The position numbers and the translations under genes are program-made. From positions 1 through 64,000 of the forward strand of contig BNBP01000019.1 of assembly GCA_014656015.1 (NCBI GenBank): a stretch of DNA of 64,000 bases, written 5' to 3'. Origin of the DNA: Streptomyces griseoaurantiacus (GTDB taxonomy: Bacteria > Actinomycetota > Actinomycetes > Streptomycetales > Streptomycetaceae). Of the stretch, positions 44,609-53,248 are shown one piece after another; position 1 is the stretch's first letter; the number at the start of each line of letters is the position of its first letter. The notes beneath the pieces were generated by a model. That model saw nothing but the letters and a program-made list of their open reading frames with translations. It was not told where the DNA came from and ran no database searches.

Positions 44609-44661
44609 CGCGGATGTCATTCCCGCGTGACGCGCGGATCGCGGATGTCATTCCCGCGTGA
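44609..44661. repeat. 22-base direct repeat at the pxpC 3' end
   Basis: The 22 bases at 44609-44630 recur exactly at 44640-44661 (31-base period). The second copy includes the last codons and stop of pxpC, so the gene's end has been duplicated just downstream. Confidence 0.85.
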
Positions 44662-45505
44662 AGCGCACCGGCGTCCCCACGGCGGCCTGGGCGGCCGCCG
44701 CCAGGGCGGTTTCCGTGACGACCCCGATCACCGGGTAGCCGCCCGTCGTCGGGTGGTCGTGCAGGAACACCACCGGGCGGCCGTCCGGGGGCACCTGCAC
44801 CGCGCCGAGGACCATGCCCTCGCTGGGCAACTCGCCCGGCGTTCCACGCATCAGCGGTGGCCCTTCGGTGCGCAGGCCGATGCGGTTGCTGTGCGGGGAC
44901 ACGCGGTACGTCGCGGAGGTGAGGGTGCGCAGTGCCGCGGGGGTGAACCAGTCGGCGCGGGGGCCGAGCCGCAGCGGCAGGACGAGTTCGGCGGGCGGCG
45001 CCGGCCAGGGGGCGGCGCCGGGAAGCGCCGCCTGGCGGGCGGGGACGCCCAGCGGGAGCACGTCCCCCTCGCACAGAGGGGAGGGGCCGAGCCCGGAGAG
45101 GAGGTCCGTCGAGCGGCTGCCGAGGACCGGCTCGGCCGCGAGGCCACCGGCGACGGCCAGATAGGAGCGCACGCCCGCGGTCACCCCGCCCGCGTCCAGG
45201 ACCGCGCCGGCGGGAACCCTCACGGGTGCGCCCCACGGCGCCGGTCGGCCGTCGACCGTCACCGGGCAGGGCGCACCGCCGACGACGACGGTGACGGTGC
45301 GGTCGGGCCGCACGGCGCAGCCGGTCAGCGTGGTCTCCAGGACGGCGGCCTCGGGGGCGTTGCCGAGCAGGCGGTTGGCGAGTCTCATCGCGGGCGCGTC
45401 CAGGGCGCCGGAGCGCGGGACTCCCAGGTGGGCGTGGCCGCGTCGGCCCGAGTCCTGCACCGTGGTCAGGGCTCCGGAGCGTACGACGGTGAGCTTGGCG
45501 GTCAT
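44648..45505 (-). CDS. pxpC: 5-oxoprolinase subunit C
   Basis: 285 residues from ATG 45505, overlapping the pxpB stop as ATGA. Motifs of the biotin-dependent carboxyltransferase-like family: VVRSGALTTVQDSGRRGHAHLGVPRSG (read in two parts), YLAVAGGLAAEPVLGSRSTD, LPSEGMVLGAVQVPPDGRP and FLHDHPTTGGYPVIGVV. With PxpA and PxpB it forms the ATP-dependent 5-oxoprolinase that opens 5-oxoproline to glutamate. The 3' end is part of a direct repeat. Confidence 0.93.
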   Translation of the reverse strand: MTAKLTVVRSGALTTVQDSGRRGHAHLGVPRSGALDAPAMRLANRLLGNAPEAAVLETTLTGCAVRPDRTVTVVVGGAPCPVTVDGRPAPWGAPVRVPAGAVLDAGGVTAGVRSYLAVAGGLAAEPVLGSRSTDLLSGLGPSPLCEGDVLPLGVPARQAALPGAAPWPAPPAELVLPLRLGPRADWFTPAALRTLTSATYRVSPHSNRIGLRTEGPPLMRGTPGELPSEGMVLGAVQVPPDGRPVVFLHDHPTTGGYPVIGVVTETALAAAAQAAVGTPVRFTRE

Positions 45506-46158
45506 GCCGTACCGCCCTCGGTGACGAAGCGGACGCGCGTTCCCGGGGTGAGCAGCGCCGGCCGGTCCCGGGTGAGGTCCCACAGCGGTGCCGGGTCCGG
45601 CATGGTGCCGATCAGCTGCCAGCCGCCGGGGGTGGCGCGCGGATACACGGCGCTGTAGGGCCCCGCGAGCGCCAGCGCCCCGGCCGGGACCCGGGTGCGG
45701 GGCGTGCCGCGGCGCGGCACGTGCAGTTCGGCGGGCAGTCCGGTGAGGTAGCCGAACCCGGGCGCGAAGCCGCAGAAGGCGACGCGGTAGGTGTACGAGG
45801 AGTGCCGGGCGGCGACCTCGTCGGCGCCGATCCCCCATCGGGCGGCGACCTCGGCCAGGTCCGGCCCGTCGTAGCGCACGGGAATCTCGACGACGGCCCC
45901 GTCGTCCTCGGCTCGGGGCGGCACGTCCCAGTCGGCGAGCCGGCGGGCCAGCTCTGCCGGGTCTCCCACACCGTCCAGGAGCACGGTGCGCGCTCCCGGC
46001 ACGATCTCCTCGACCGGTGGCAGGCTTCCCGCCGCGCGCCGCCGCAGCAGTTCGGCCAGCAGGTCCCCCGTGCGCTCGGCGTCCGGCAGTTCGATGAGCA
46101 GCGCGTGTTTCCCGGCGGGGCGTACGTGCAGAAGCCGGCTCTCCGTCGTGCGCGTCAT
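45502..46158 (-). CDS. pxpB: 5-oxoprolinase subunit B
   Basis: 218 residues from ATG 46158, overlapping the pxpA stop. The allophanate-hydrolase subunit 1 fold is recognisable: IPVRYDGPDLAEVAARWG, FCGFAPGFGYLTGLPAELHVPRR (read in parts), SAVYPRATPGGWQLIG. PxpB is probably the ATP-using kinase-like subunit that works with PxpC. Both junctions in the operon are ATGA overlaps, consistent with tight translational coupling. Confidence 0.93.
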   Translation of the reverse strand: MTRTTESRLLHVRPAGKHALLIELPDAERTGDLLAELLRRRAAGSLPPVEEIVPGARTVLLDGVGDPAELARRLADWDVPPRAEDDGAVVEIPVRYDGPDLAEVAARWGIGADEVAARHSSYTYRVAFCGFAPGFGYLTGLPAELHVPRRGTPRTRVPAGALALAGPYSAVYPRATPGGWQLIGTMPDPAPLWDLTRDRPALLTPGTRVRFVTEGGTA

Positions 46159-46907
46159 GTGAACGCCCCGACCTCGACCCCGGCTTCCTCAAGTGCCTCG
46201 CGCACGCGGGCGGCGATCCGGGCGGCGCCCGGGGTGTCGCCGTGCACGCACAGGGAGCGGGCGGCCACCGCGACGGTCGTACCGTCCACGGCCTCGACCG
46301 CACCGTCCACGCCGAACGCCAGGGCGCGCCGCACCACGGCGTCCTCGTCGGTCACCACCGCGTTCGCCTCGCGGCGCGGCACGAGCGTGCCCTCGGGGGT
46401 GTAGGCGCGGTCCGCGAAGGCCTCCGGCACGGCGGTGAGTCCCGCCTCCTCGGCGGCGGCGAGCAGTCGCGAGCCGGGCAGGCCCAGTACGGGAAGCGAC
46501 CCGCCCGCGAGTCTCACCCCCGCCACGACGGCGGCGGCCTGCTCGGCGTCGTGGACGGTGCGGTTGTAGAGCGCGCCGTGCGGCTTGACGTACGCCACCC
46601 GGGCCCCGGCGGCCTGGGCGAAGACGCGCAGCGCCCCGATCTGATAGGCCAGTTCGCAAGCCAGTTCCTCGCCGGGCACGTCCATGGCGCGCCGGCCGAA
46701 GCCGGCCAGGTCGCGGTAGGACACCTGCGCTCCGATCCGCACTCCGCGCTCGGCGGCGAGGTCGCAGACGCGGCGCATCACCGAGGGGTCCCCGGCGTGG
46801 AAGCCGCAGGCGACGTTGGCGCTGGTGACGACGGAGAGGAGGGCCTCGTCGTCGGTGAGGGTCCACCGGCCGAAGCCTTCACCGAGGTCTGCGTTGAGAT
46901 CGATCAC
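46155..46907 (-). CDS. pxpA: 5-oxoprolinase subunit A (LamB/YcsF family)
   Basis: 250 residues from GTG 46907. The LamB/YcsF signature is clear: DLNADLGEGFGRW, TSANVACGFHAGDP, RIGAQVSYRDLAGFGRR, YVKPHGALYNR, DRAYTPEGTLVPR and LCVHGDTPGA. Acidic and His residues in these motifs form the active site of the subunit that acts on the activated lactam. First gene of pxpABC. The promoter is the leftward half of the mirrored control region at 46924-47018. Confidence 0.95.
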   Translation of the reverse strand: MIDLNADLGEGFGRWTLTDDEALLSVVTSANVACGFHAGDPSVMRRVCDLAAERGVRIGAQVSYRDLAGFGRRAMDVPGEELACELAYQIGALRVFAQAAGARVAYVKPHGALYNRTVHDAEQAAAVVAGVRLAGGSLPVLGLPGSRLLAAAEEAGLTAVPEAFADRAYTPEGTLVPRREANAVVTDEDAVVRRALAFGVDGAVEAVDGTTVAVAARSLCVHGDTPGAARIAARVREALEEAGVEVGAFT

Positions 46908-46923
46908 GTCCGGAAACGTAGTC

Positions 46924-47018
46924 GATTGTTGAACGATCCGACAAGGGGTCGAAATCGCCGCCTGAGGAGCGCGCTGTGATCTCACCCCTTGTTCGATCGT
47001 TCAACGATCACCTAAGGT
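46924..47018. promoter_or_regulatory. Mirror-image divergent promoters with palindromic operators
   Basis: A 26-base arm at 46924-46949 is repeated inverted at 46984-47009 with three differences. Each contains a palindrome: GATTGTT-G-AACGATC (46924-46938) and the perfect GATCGTT-C-AACGATC (46995-47009). On the plus strand TTGTTC (46989-46994) and TAAGGT (47013-47018) are spaced 18 bases and the palindrome fills the spacer. The leftward side mirrors this: TTGTCG, palindrome, TACGTT, 18-base spacer. A dimeric repressor (GntR type is plausible) would block both promoters. No regulator gene is adjacent. Confidence 0.75.
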
Positions 47019-47100
47019 CCGTGCATCCCCCACGGATTTGAGCCCTCGAATCCGTGCCGCCTCTGGCGCCCTGTCCCCTACGCCTGAAGAAGGCCACCGC

Positions 47101-47820
47101 ATGCTCGTTCTTCTCGGTGTGGTCGTCGTGATCCTCGGATTCGTCACGCGCCGCAACCCCGCCCTCGTGGTCGGCGTCACCGGTATCGTCACCGGTCTGC
47201 TCGGCAGGATGGACCCGCTCGAGGTCCTCGCGGCCTTCGGGCAGTCCTTCGCCGACAGCCGCTCGGTGACCGTCTTCGCCGTCGTCCTCCCGGTGATCGG
47301 CCTACTGGAGCGCTACGGCCTGCGCGAACAGGCCCGTAGGCTCATCGGCCGCCTCAGCGGGCTCAGCGCCGGCCGCTTCCTCGCGGTCTACCTGCTCGTC
47401 CGCCAGGTCACCGCGGCCTTCGGCCTGAACAACATCGGCGGTCCCGCCCAGACCGTGCGGCCGCTCGTCGCCCCCATGGCCGAGGCCGCCGCCGAGCGCA
47501 GGCTCGGCGCCACGCTGCCCGACCGTCTGCGCGAGAAGGTCCGCTCCTACGCGTCCTCGTCCGACACCGTGGGCCTCTTCTTCGGCGAGGACTGCTTCAT
47601 CGCGATCGGCTCCATCCTCCTGATCACCGGCTTCGTGAACTCGACGTACGGCCAGGACATCGAGCCGACCCAACTGGCCCTGTGGGCGGCCCCGCTCGCC
47701 GTGTGCGCCTTCGTCATCCACGGTGCCCGGCTGCTGCTCCTGGACAAGCAACTGGAGCGCGAGATGGCGCTCGCCTCCGCCGAGCACGACCTGCCGCTTC
47801 CGAAGGGGGCCGACAAGTGA
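47101..47820 (+). CDS. DUF969 family membrane protein
   Basis: 239 residues from ATG 47101 with GAAGAAGG upstream. Several membrane helices; conserved stretches VFAVVLPVIGLLERYGLREQ, VRQVTAAFGLNNIGGPAQTV and SSDTVGLFFGEDCFIAIGSI. DUF969 and DUF979 proteins occur as pairs and are predicted permease subunits. It overlaps the DUF979 gene as GTGA. Position in a pyroglutamate module suggests transport of 5-oxoproline or pyroglutamyl peptides; this is inference. Confidence 0.85.
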   Translation: MLVLLGVVVVILGFVTRRNPALVVGVTGIVTGLLGRMDPLEVLAAFGQSFADSRSVTVFAVVLPVIGLLERYGLREQARRLIGRLSGLSAGRFLAVYLLVRQVTAAFGLNNIGGPAQTVRPLVAPMAEAAAERRLGATLPDRLREKVRSYASSSDTVGLFFGEDCFIAIGSILLITGFVNSTYGQDIEPTQLALWAAPLAVCAFVIHGARLLLLDKQLEREMALASAEHDLPLPKGADK

Positions 47821-48791
47821 TCAAGGTCGAATGGCTCTACTGGCTGGTGGGCCTCGTCTTCCTCGTCATGGCCGTACAGATGGCGGCCGACCGCACCAAC
47901 CCCAAGCGGTGGACCTCCGCCGCGTTCTGGGGACTGCTCGGGCTCACCTTCCCCTACGGCACCGGGGTCGCCGCCGTCGCGCCGGGCACCGCCCCCTACC
48001 GGCTGCCCGCCGAACCGCTCGGCCTCGCGGTCCTCGTCCTGATCGTGCTCGCCGGGTTCAACTTCCTCGGCAAGGGCGTCCCGGTCACCACCAGCGCCGA
48101 GCAGCGCGAGGCCTCCGCGGTCCGGCTCGGCAGCAAACTCTTCATCCCCGCCCTGACGATCCCGTTCGTCGCCATCGTCTGCGCCTCCGTGCTCGACGAC
48201 TCCGGCCTGTTCGAGACGGGCAAGGCCACGCTTCTCGGGCTCGGCCTCGGATGCGTCCTCGCGCTCGTCGTCGGCATGCTGGTCACGGGCGAGAAGAAGG
48301 TCTCCGTCCCGATCCACTCGGGCCGTTCCATGCTGGAGGCGATGGGCTCGGCCCTGCTGCTCCCCCAGCTCCTGGCGGTGCTCGGCTCGATCTTCGCGCT
48401 GGCCGGCGTCGGCACGCAGGTCGGCAGGATCATGAACGCGATACTGCCGGACGACTCGAAGTACCTCGCCGTGCTCGCGTACTGCCTCGGCATGTTCCTG
48501 TTCACCGTGATCATGGGCAACGCCTTCGCCGCCTTCCCCGTCATGACCGCGGCGATCGGCTGGCCCGTCCTCATCGAGCAGATGCACGGCAACGTGCCCG
48601 CCGTCCTCGCGATCGGCATGCTGGCCGGTTTCGCCGGCACGCTCTGCACGCCGATGGCCGCCAACTTCAACATCGTCCCCGCCACGCTGCTCGAGCTGAA
48701 GGACCAGTACGGACCGATCAAGGCACAGATCCCGACGGCGCTCGCGCTCCTGGTCTGCTGCACCGTGATCATGGCGCTCTTCGCCTTCTGA
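47817..48791 (+). CDS. DUF979 family membrane protein
   Basis: 324 residues from GTG 47817, overlapping the DUF969 stop. About eight to nine membrane helices. Recognisable segments include EWLYWLVGLVFLVMAVQMA, GRSMLEAMGSALLLPQLLAV, AYCLGMFLFTVIMGNAFAAF, and a C-terminal GFAGTLCTPMAANFNIVPA. It is the partner of the DUF969 protein and probably the second half of a two-component permease. Confidence 0.85.
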   Translation: MIKVEWLYWLVGLVFLVMAVQMAADRTNPKRWTSAAFWGLLGLTFPYGTGVAAVAPGTAPYRLPAEPLGLAVLVLIVLAGFNFLGKGVPVTTSAEQREASAVRLGSKLFIPALTIPFVAIVCASVLDDSGLFETGKATLLGLGLGCVLALVVGMLVTGEKKVSVPIHSGRSMLEAMGSALLLPQLLAVLGSIFALAGVGTQVGRIMNAILPDDSKYLAVLAYCLGMFLFTVIMGNAFAAFPVMTAAIGWPVLIEQMHGNVPAVLAIGMLAGFAGTLCTPMAANFNIVPATLLELKDQYGPIKAQIPTALALLVCCTVIMALFAF

Positions 48792-48865
48792 GCCGCCCGC
48801 ACCCCTTCACCTCGGGCGCGGCCCGCCCCGGCCCCCGAGCCGTCCCACCCGCAGAAAGAAGCGCC

Positions 48866-49516
48866 ATGACCCGCGTCCTCATCACCGGCTTCGCCCCCTT
48901 CGGCGGCGAGCGCGTGAACCCGTCCTGGCAGGCGGCCTCCCTCGTGGCCGCCGAGCCGCCCGCCGGGCTCACGATCACCGCCACCGAACTCCCCTGCGTC
49001 TTCGGCACGTCCCTCGACGCGCTGCGCGAGGCCATCCGCGCCTCGGCCCCCGACCTGGTGCTCTGCCTGGGCCAGGCGGGCGGCCGCCCCGGCGTCACCG
49101 TCGAGCGCGTCGGCATCAACGTCGACGACGCGCGCATCCCCGACAACGCGGGCCACCAGCCCATCGACGAACCGGTCGTCCCGGGAGGCCCCGCCGCGTA
49201 CTTCTCCACCCTGCCCGTGAAGGCCTGCGTCGCCGCCATGCGCGAGGCCGGTGTCCCGGCCGCCGTCTCGAACACCGCCGGCACCTACGTCTGCAACCAC
49301 GTCGCCTACGGCCTCGGCCACCTCATCGCCACCGAGTTCCCGCACCTGCGCGGCGGTTTCGCGCACGTCCCCTGGACGCCGGAGCAGGTCACCGACGGCA
49401 CCGCCCCGGCCCTCGAACCCGCCACGGTCGCCCGCGGCGTGCGCGCCCTTCTGGTCGCCGCCGTCAACACGCCCGCGGACCAGGACCTGAAGGTGACCGA
49501 GGGAGCCACCCACTGA
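48866..49516 (+). CDS. pcp: Pyrrolidone-carboxylate (pyroglutamyl) peptidase I
   Basis: 216 residues from ATG 48866. The C15 catalytic triad is at Glu80 (GVTVERVGIN), Cys143 (AGTYVCNHVAYG) and His167 (FAHVPWTPEQ), matching the Glu-Cys-His order of the family. It cuts N-terminal pyroglutamate from peptides, producing the 5-oxoproline that PxpABC opens. The stop overlaps the next ATG (TGATG), so the downstream DUF2891 gene is coupled. Confidence 0.96.
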   Translation: MTRVLITGFAPFGGERVNPSWQAASLVAAEPPAGLTITATELPCVFGTSLDALREAIRASAPDLVLCLGQAGGRPGVTVERVGINVDDARIPDNAGHQPIDEPVVPGGPAAYFSTLPVKACVAAMREAGVPAAVSNTAGTYVCNHVAYGLGHLIATEFPHLRGGFAHVPWTPEQVTDGTAPALEPATVARGVRALLVAAVNTPADQDLKVTEGATH

Positions 49517-50535
49517 TGCCGCTCACCGCGTACGCGGCCGACTTCGCACGGCTCGCCCTCGCGAACATCACGCGGGAGTACCCGAACTTCCCCGCCCACC
49601 TGGTGACGTCGCCGAAGGAGCGACTCGAACCGCGCGCCCTGCACCCGGCCTTCTACGGTGCCTACGACTGGCACTCCTCGGTCCACATGCACTGGCTGCT
49701 CGTCCGTCTGCTGCGCCGCCACGGGGGAACGGCCGCGCTCACGGACACCGCTGCGGTCGTCGACGTCCTCGACCGGCATCTCACCCCGGAGAACGTCGCC
49801 GTCGAAGCCGCCTACCTCCTCGACCGGCCCTCCTTCGAACGGCCCTACGGCTGGGCCTGGTTGGTCACGCTCGCCGCCGAATGCCGGGCATACGGGAACG
49901 CGGCCGGCGACCGCTGGGCCGAGGCCCTGGCACCGGGGGTCGCCGCCGTCGACCGGCTGCTGGCCGACTGGCTGCCGAAGGCCACGTACCCCGTACGCCA
50001 CGGCAACCATCCCAACAGCGCCTTCGCACTGGGGCTCGTACTCGACGCCGGGGAGGTATCACCCGCGACCACCGAGGCCGTACGGGAACGTCTGCTGGCC
50101 TGGTTCACCGACGACCACGACGCGCCCGCGCACTGGGAACCGTCGGGCCAGGACTTCCTGTCCCCGGCGCTGACCGAGGCCGACGCGATGCGCAGGGTGC
50201 TGGAGCCGGAGCGGTTCGCGCGGTGGCTCGACCGCTTCCTCCCCGCGCTCCGCTCCGGTGCCCCCTGCCCACTGCTGGACGTGCCCCTCGTCTCCGACCA
50301 CGCCGACCCGCAGATCGGCCACCTGCTGGGCCTCACCCTCAGCAGGGCCGCCGCGCTGCGCTCCATCGCAGCGGCACTGCCCGACGGTCCGGTCCGCACG
50401 CGCCTGACCGAGGCGGCCGAGGCCCACCTCGGCGCCGGCCTGCCCGCCGTGCGACGCGGCGACTTCACCACCGATCACTGGCTGGCCTCCTTCGCCGTGT
50501 CGGCCCTCGACCCGGGACCCGATCAGCCGAGGTGA
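49516..50535 (+). CDS. DUF2891 family protein
   Basis: 339 residues; ATG overlaps the pcp stop. Soluble, no signal peptide. Conserved stretches: NITREYPNFPAHLV, HPAFYGAYDWHSSVHMHWLL, YGWAWLVTLAAECRA, VRHGNHPNSAFALGLVLD and EPSGQDFLSPALTEADAM. The (alpha/alpha) barrel look and conserved His and Asp suggest an enzyme, possibly a hydrolase acting on a pyroglutamyl compound. Function is not established. It is the last gene of the rightward operon. Confidence 0.85.
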   Translation: MPLTAYAADFARLALANITREYPNFPAHLVTSPKERLEPRALHPAFYGAYDWHSSVHMHWLLVRLLRRHGGTAALTDTAAVVDVLDRHLTPENVAVEAAYLLDRPSFERPYGWAWLVTLAAECRAYGNAAGDRWAEALAPGVAAVDRLLADWLPKATYPVRHGNHPNSAFALGLVLDAGEVSPATTEAVRERLLAWFTDDHDAPAHWEPSGQDFLSPALTEADAMRRVLEPERFARWLDRFLPALRSGAPCPLLDVPLVSDHADPQIGHLLGLTLSRAAALRSIAAALPDGPVRTRLTEAAEAHLGAGLPAVRRGDFTTDHWLASFAVSALDPGPDQPR

Positions 50536-50601
50536 CGCTGCCCGGCGGACCAGCCGTGCACCGACATCACGAGGGAGTCCAGGCCCCCGCTTGCCATAGG
50601 T

Positions 50602-50634
50602 CGCAATTTTGCGTTCTCGGATACGGATTTTGCG
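50602..50634 (+). promoter_or_regulatory. Candidate operator upstream of the GH87-like gene
   Basis: CGCAA-TT-TTGCG (50602-50613) is a 5+5 dyad. ATTTTGCG recurs at 50606-50613 and 50627-50634, exactly two helical turns apart. The stretch is AT-rich for this DNA, and the next gene starts about 80 bases further on. Confidence 0.4.
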
Positions 50635-50715
50635 CATCTCATGGACTTCTCTTACGGGCATCCCTAGCCTTCCTGCGACCCCGCGTTTCCCCCACGGGCC
50701 CGGAAGGACATGCCT

Positions 50716-53067
50716 GTGACTCCCCTCCCCCCAAGAAGACCGTTGCGCCGCGGCCTGTCGGCGTCCCTCTCCCTGATCGTCGCCGCGGCGGGTGCCCTCG
50801 TCGCCGTCGCGGTGTCCGCCCCCGACGCCTTCGCCGCCGGTGTGCCCGCCCCCTCCCCCGTGGGCATCTCCGGCCGCGGCGCCACCGTCCCGTTCACGGA
50901 GCAGGAGGCCGAGTACGCGGCCACCAACGGCACCCTGATCGGACCGGACCGCCTGTACGGGCACCTCCCGTCGGAGGCCTCCGGTCGTCAGGCGGTCACC
51001 CTGGACGCGACGGGCGAGTACGTCGAGTTCACGCTCACCGCACCGGCGAACGCCATGACGTTCCGCTACTCCCTCCCGGACAACTCCGCCGGCACCGGCC
51101 GTGACGCCGACCTCGACGTGCTGGTGAACGGCAGCCGCCTCAAGAGCGTGCCCGTGACCTCCAAGTACGGCTGGTACTACGGGGGTTACCCCTTCAACAA
51201 CAACCCCGGCGACACCAACCCGCACCACTTCTACGACGAGGCCCGCACCATGTTCGGCTCCACGCTGCCCGCCGGCAGCAAGGTGCGTCTCCAGGTGTCG
51301 TCCACCAGTGCCTCACCCTCGTTCACCGTCGACCTCGCGGACTTCGAGCAGGTGGCCGCCAAGATCGAGAAGCCGTCCGGCGCGCTGGACGTCGTCACCG
51401 ACTTCGGCGCCGACCCGACCGGAGCCACGGACTCGACGGCCAAGATCCAGGCGGCCGTCGACGCGGGCAAGGCACAGGGCAGGACGGTCTACATCCCACA
51501 GGGCACGTTCACCGTGCGGGACCACATCGTCGTCGACCGGGTGACGGTGACGGGAGCGGGCCCCTGGTACAGCGTCCTGACCGGCCGCGACCCCTCGGAC
51601 CGCTCCAAGGCCGTCGGCGTGTACGGCAAGTACGCGGCCCAGGGCGGCAGCAGGAACGTGGTGCTGAAGAACTTCGCGATCATCGGTGACATCCGCGAAC
51701 GCGAGGACAACGACCAGGTCAACGCCATCGGCGGCGCGATGTCCGACTCCACCGTGGACAACGTGTGGTTGCAGCACACCAAGTGCGGCGCCTGGATGGA
51801 CGGGCCCATGGACAACTTCACCCTGAAGAACAGCCGCATCCTGGATCAGACCGCGGACGGCGTCAACTTCCACATGGGCGTCACCAACTCCACCGTCACC
51901 AACACCTTCGTCCGGAACACCGGGGACGACGGTCTGGCGATGTGGGCGGAGAACATCCCGAACGTGAAGAACAAGTTCACCTTCAACACGGTGATCCTGC
52001 CGATCCTGGCCAACAACATCGTGACGTACGGCGGCAAGGACATCACCCTCTCCGACAACGTCATGTCGGACACCGTCACCAACGGCGGCGGCCTGCACGT
52101 CGCCAACCGGTACCCCGGCGTCAACTCCGGCCAAGGGACCGCCGTGTCCGGCACGACCACGGCCGCCCGCAACACCCTGATCCGCACCGGGAACAGCGAC
52201 TACAACTGGCAGTTCGGGGTGGGGGCGGTCTGGTTCAGCGGGCTCAACGAAGCCCTCGACGCCACGATCAACGTCACGGACAGCGAGATACTCGACAGCT
52301 CCTACGCCGCGATCATGAACATAGAGGGCGCCACCCGGGGGCTGCACTTCGACCACGTCCGGATCGACGGCGCCGGCACCTACGCCCTGCAGATCCAGGC
52401 ACCGGGCACGGCGTCCTTCAGCAACGTCACCGCCACCCACCTGGGTCAGTCCAACCCGATCCACAACTGCATAGGCTCCGGGTTCCAGATCACGCGGGGC
52501 AGCGGCAACAGCGGCTGGTACGCCGACCCACCGGTCTGCACGGGCACCTGGCCCGCGCCGAAGTGGACCAACGGCGGCGTTCCGGGCGACGGCACCCCGC
52601 CCGACGACCCGCCGACCGATCCCCCGACCGACCCCCCGTCCGACCCCACGGTGAACCTCGCCAAGGGTCGCCCGGTCAGCGAGTCCAGCCACACGGACGT
52701 GTACGGCGCGTCCAAGGCGGTGGACGGCGACGCCAACACGTACTGGGAGAGCGCGAACAACAGCTTCCCGCAATCCGTGACCGTCGACCTCGGCGCCGCC
52801 AAGGAGATCAAGCGGGTCGTCCTCGAACTGCCCCCGTCCTCCGCGTGGGCCACCCGCACCCAGACGCTCAGCGTCCTGGGCAGCACCGACAACGACGCGT
52901 ACACCACGCTGAAACCGTCGGCGCAGTACACCTTCGCCCCGTCGAGCGGAAACACCGTGACGGTCCCGCTCCCCGGCACCGCCACCCGCTACCTCCGCGT
53001 GCTGATCACCGCCAACACAGGGTGGCCGGCCGCCCAGTTGTCGGAGGTGGAGGCGTATACGGGCTAG
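50716..53067 (+). CDS. Secreted GH87-like alpha-1,3-glucanase with F5/8 type C domain
   Basis: 783 residues from GTG 50716, with AAGGA seven bases upstream; ATG 50710 is too close to that site. A signal peptide (RRGLSASLSLIVAAAGALVA) is followed by a CBM35/CBM6-like beta-sandwich (about 30-220). A right-handed beta-helix comes next (DFGADPTGATDSTAKIQAAV, TGDDGLAMWAENIP, NGGGLHVANRYPGV). A PTDPP linker and a C-terminal F5/8 type C (discoidin) domain end the protein (YGASKAVDGDANTYWES). The arrangement fits GH87 alpha-1,3-glucanases/mycodextranases that attack fungal wall glucan; assignment to GH87 rests on the helix and the GDDGLAMW region. Confidence 0.8.
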   Translation: MTPLPPRRPLRRGLSASLSLIVAAAGALVAVAVSAPDAFAAGVPAPSPVGISGRGATVPFTEQEAEYAATNGTLIGPDRLYGHLPSEASGRQAVTLDATGEYVEFTLTAPANAMTFRYSLPDNSAGTGRDADLDVLVNGSRLKSVPVTSKYGWYYGGYPFNNNPGDTNPHHFYDEARTMFGSTLPAGSKVRLQVSSTSASPSFTVDLADFEQVAAKIEKPSGALDVVTDFGADPTGATDSTAKIQAAVDAGKAQGRTVYIPQGTFTVRDHIVVDRVTVTGAGPWYSVLTGRDPSDRSKAVGVYGKYAAQGGSRNVVLKNFAIIGDIREREDNDQVNAIGGAMSDSTVDNVWLQHTKCGAWMDGPMDNFTLKNSRILDQTADGVNFHMGVTNSTVTNTFVRNTGDDGLAMWAENIPNVKNKFTFNTVILPILANNIVTYGGKDITLSDNVMSDTVTNGGGLHVANRYPGVNSGQGTAVSGTTTAARNTLIRTGNSDYNWQFGVGAVWFSGLNEALDATINVTDSEILDSSYAAIMNIEGATRGLHFDHVRIDGAGTYALQIQAPGTASFSNVTATHLGQSNPIHNCIGSGFQITRGSGNSGWYADPPVCTGTWPAPKWTNGGVPGDGTPPDDPPTDPPTDPPSDPTVNLAKGRPVSESSHTDVYGASKAVDGDANTYWESANNSFPQSVTVDLGAAKEIKRVVLELPPSSAWATRTQTLSVLGSTDNDAYTTLKPSAQYTFAPSSGNTVTVPLPGTATRYLRVLITANTGWPAAQLSEVEAYTG

Positions 53068-53108
53068 CCCCGCGCCATTGGGCCACTGGCTGAGCCTCGC
53101 GACATCGG

Positions 53109-53136
53109 GGGCCGCCGCCTCTTCGGGCGGCGGCCC
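53109..53136 (+). terminator. Perfect 11-bp terminator after the GH87-like gene
   Basis: 53109-53119 pairs perfectly with 53126-53136 around TCTTCG, followed by TT, 42 bases beyond the stop. Confidence 0.85.
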
Positions 53137-53248
53137 TTGAGTCGGACAGGGGTGGAGCCTGTTCGTCGTAGGTTCACCAGGGCTGTCAGGCGATCCCCCC
53201 TCAAGAACTCCCTCAGCTCACGGACCGGCCTTCGAGGTCGGCCTTCCG

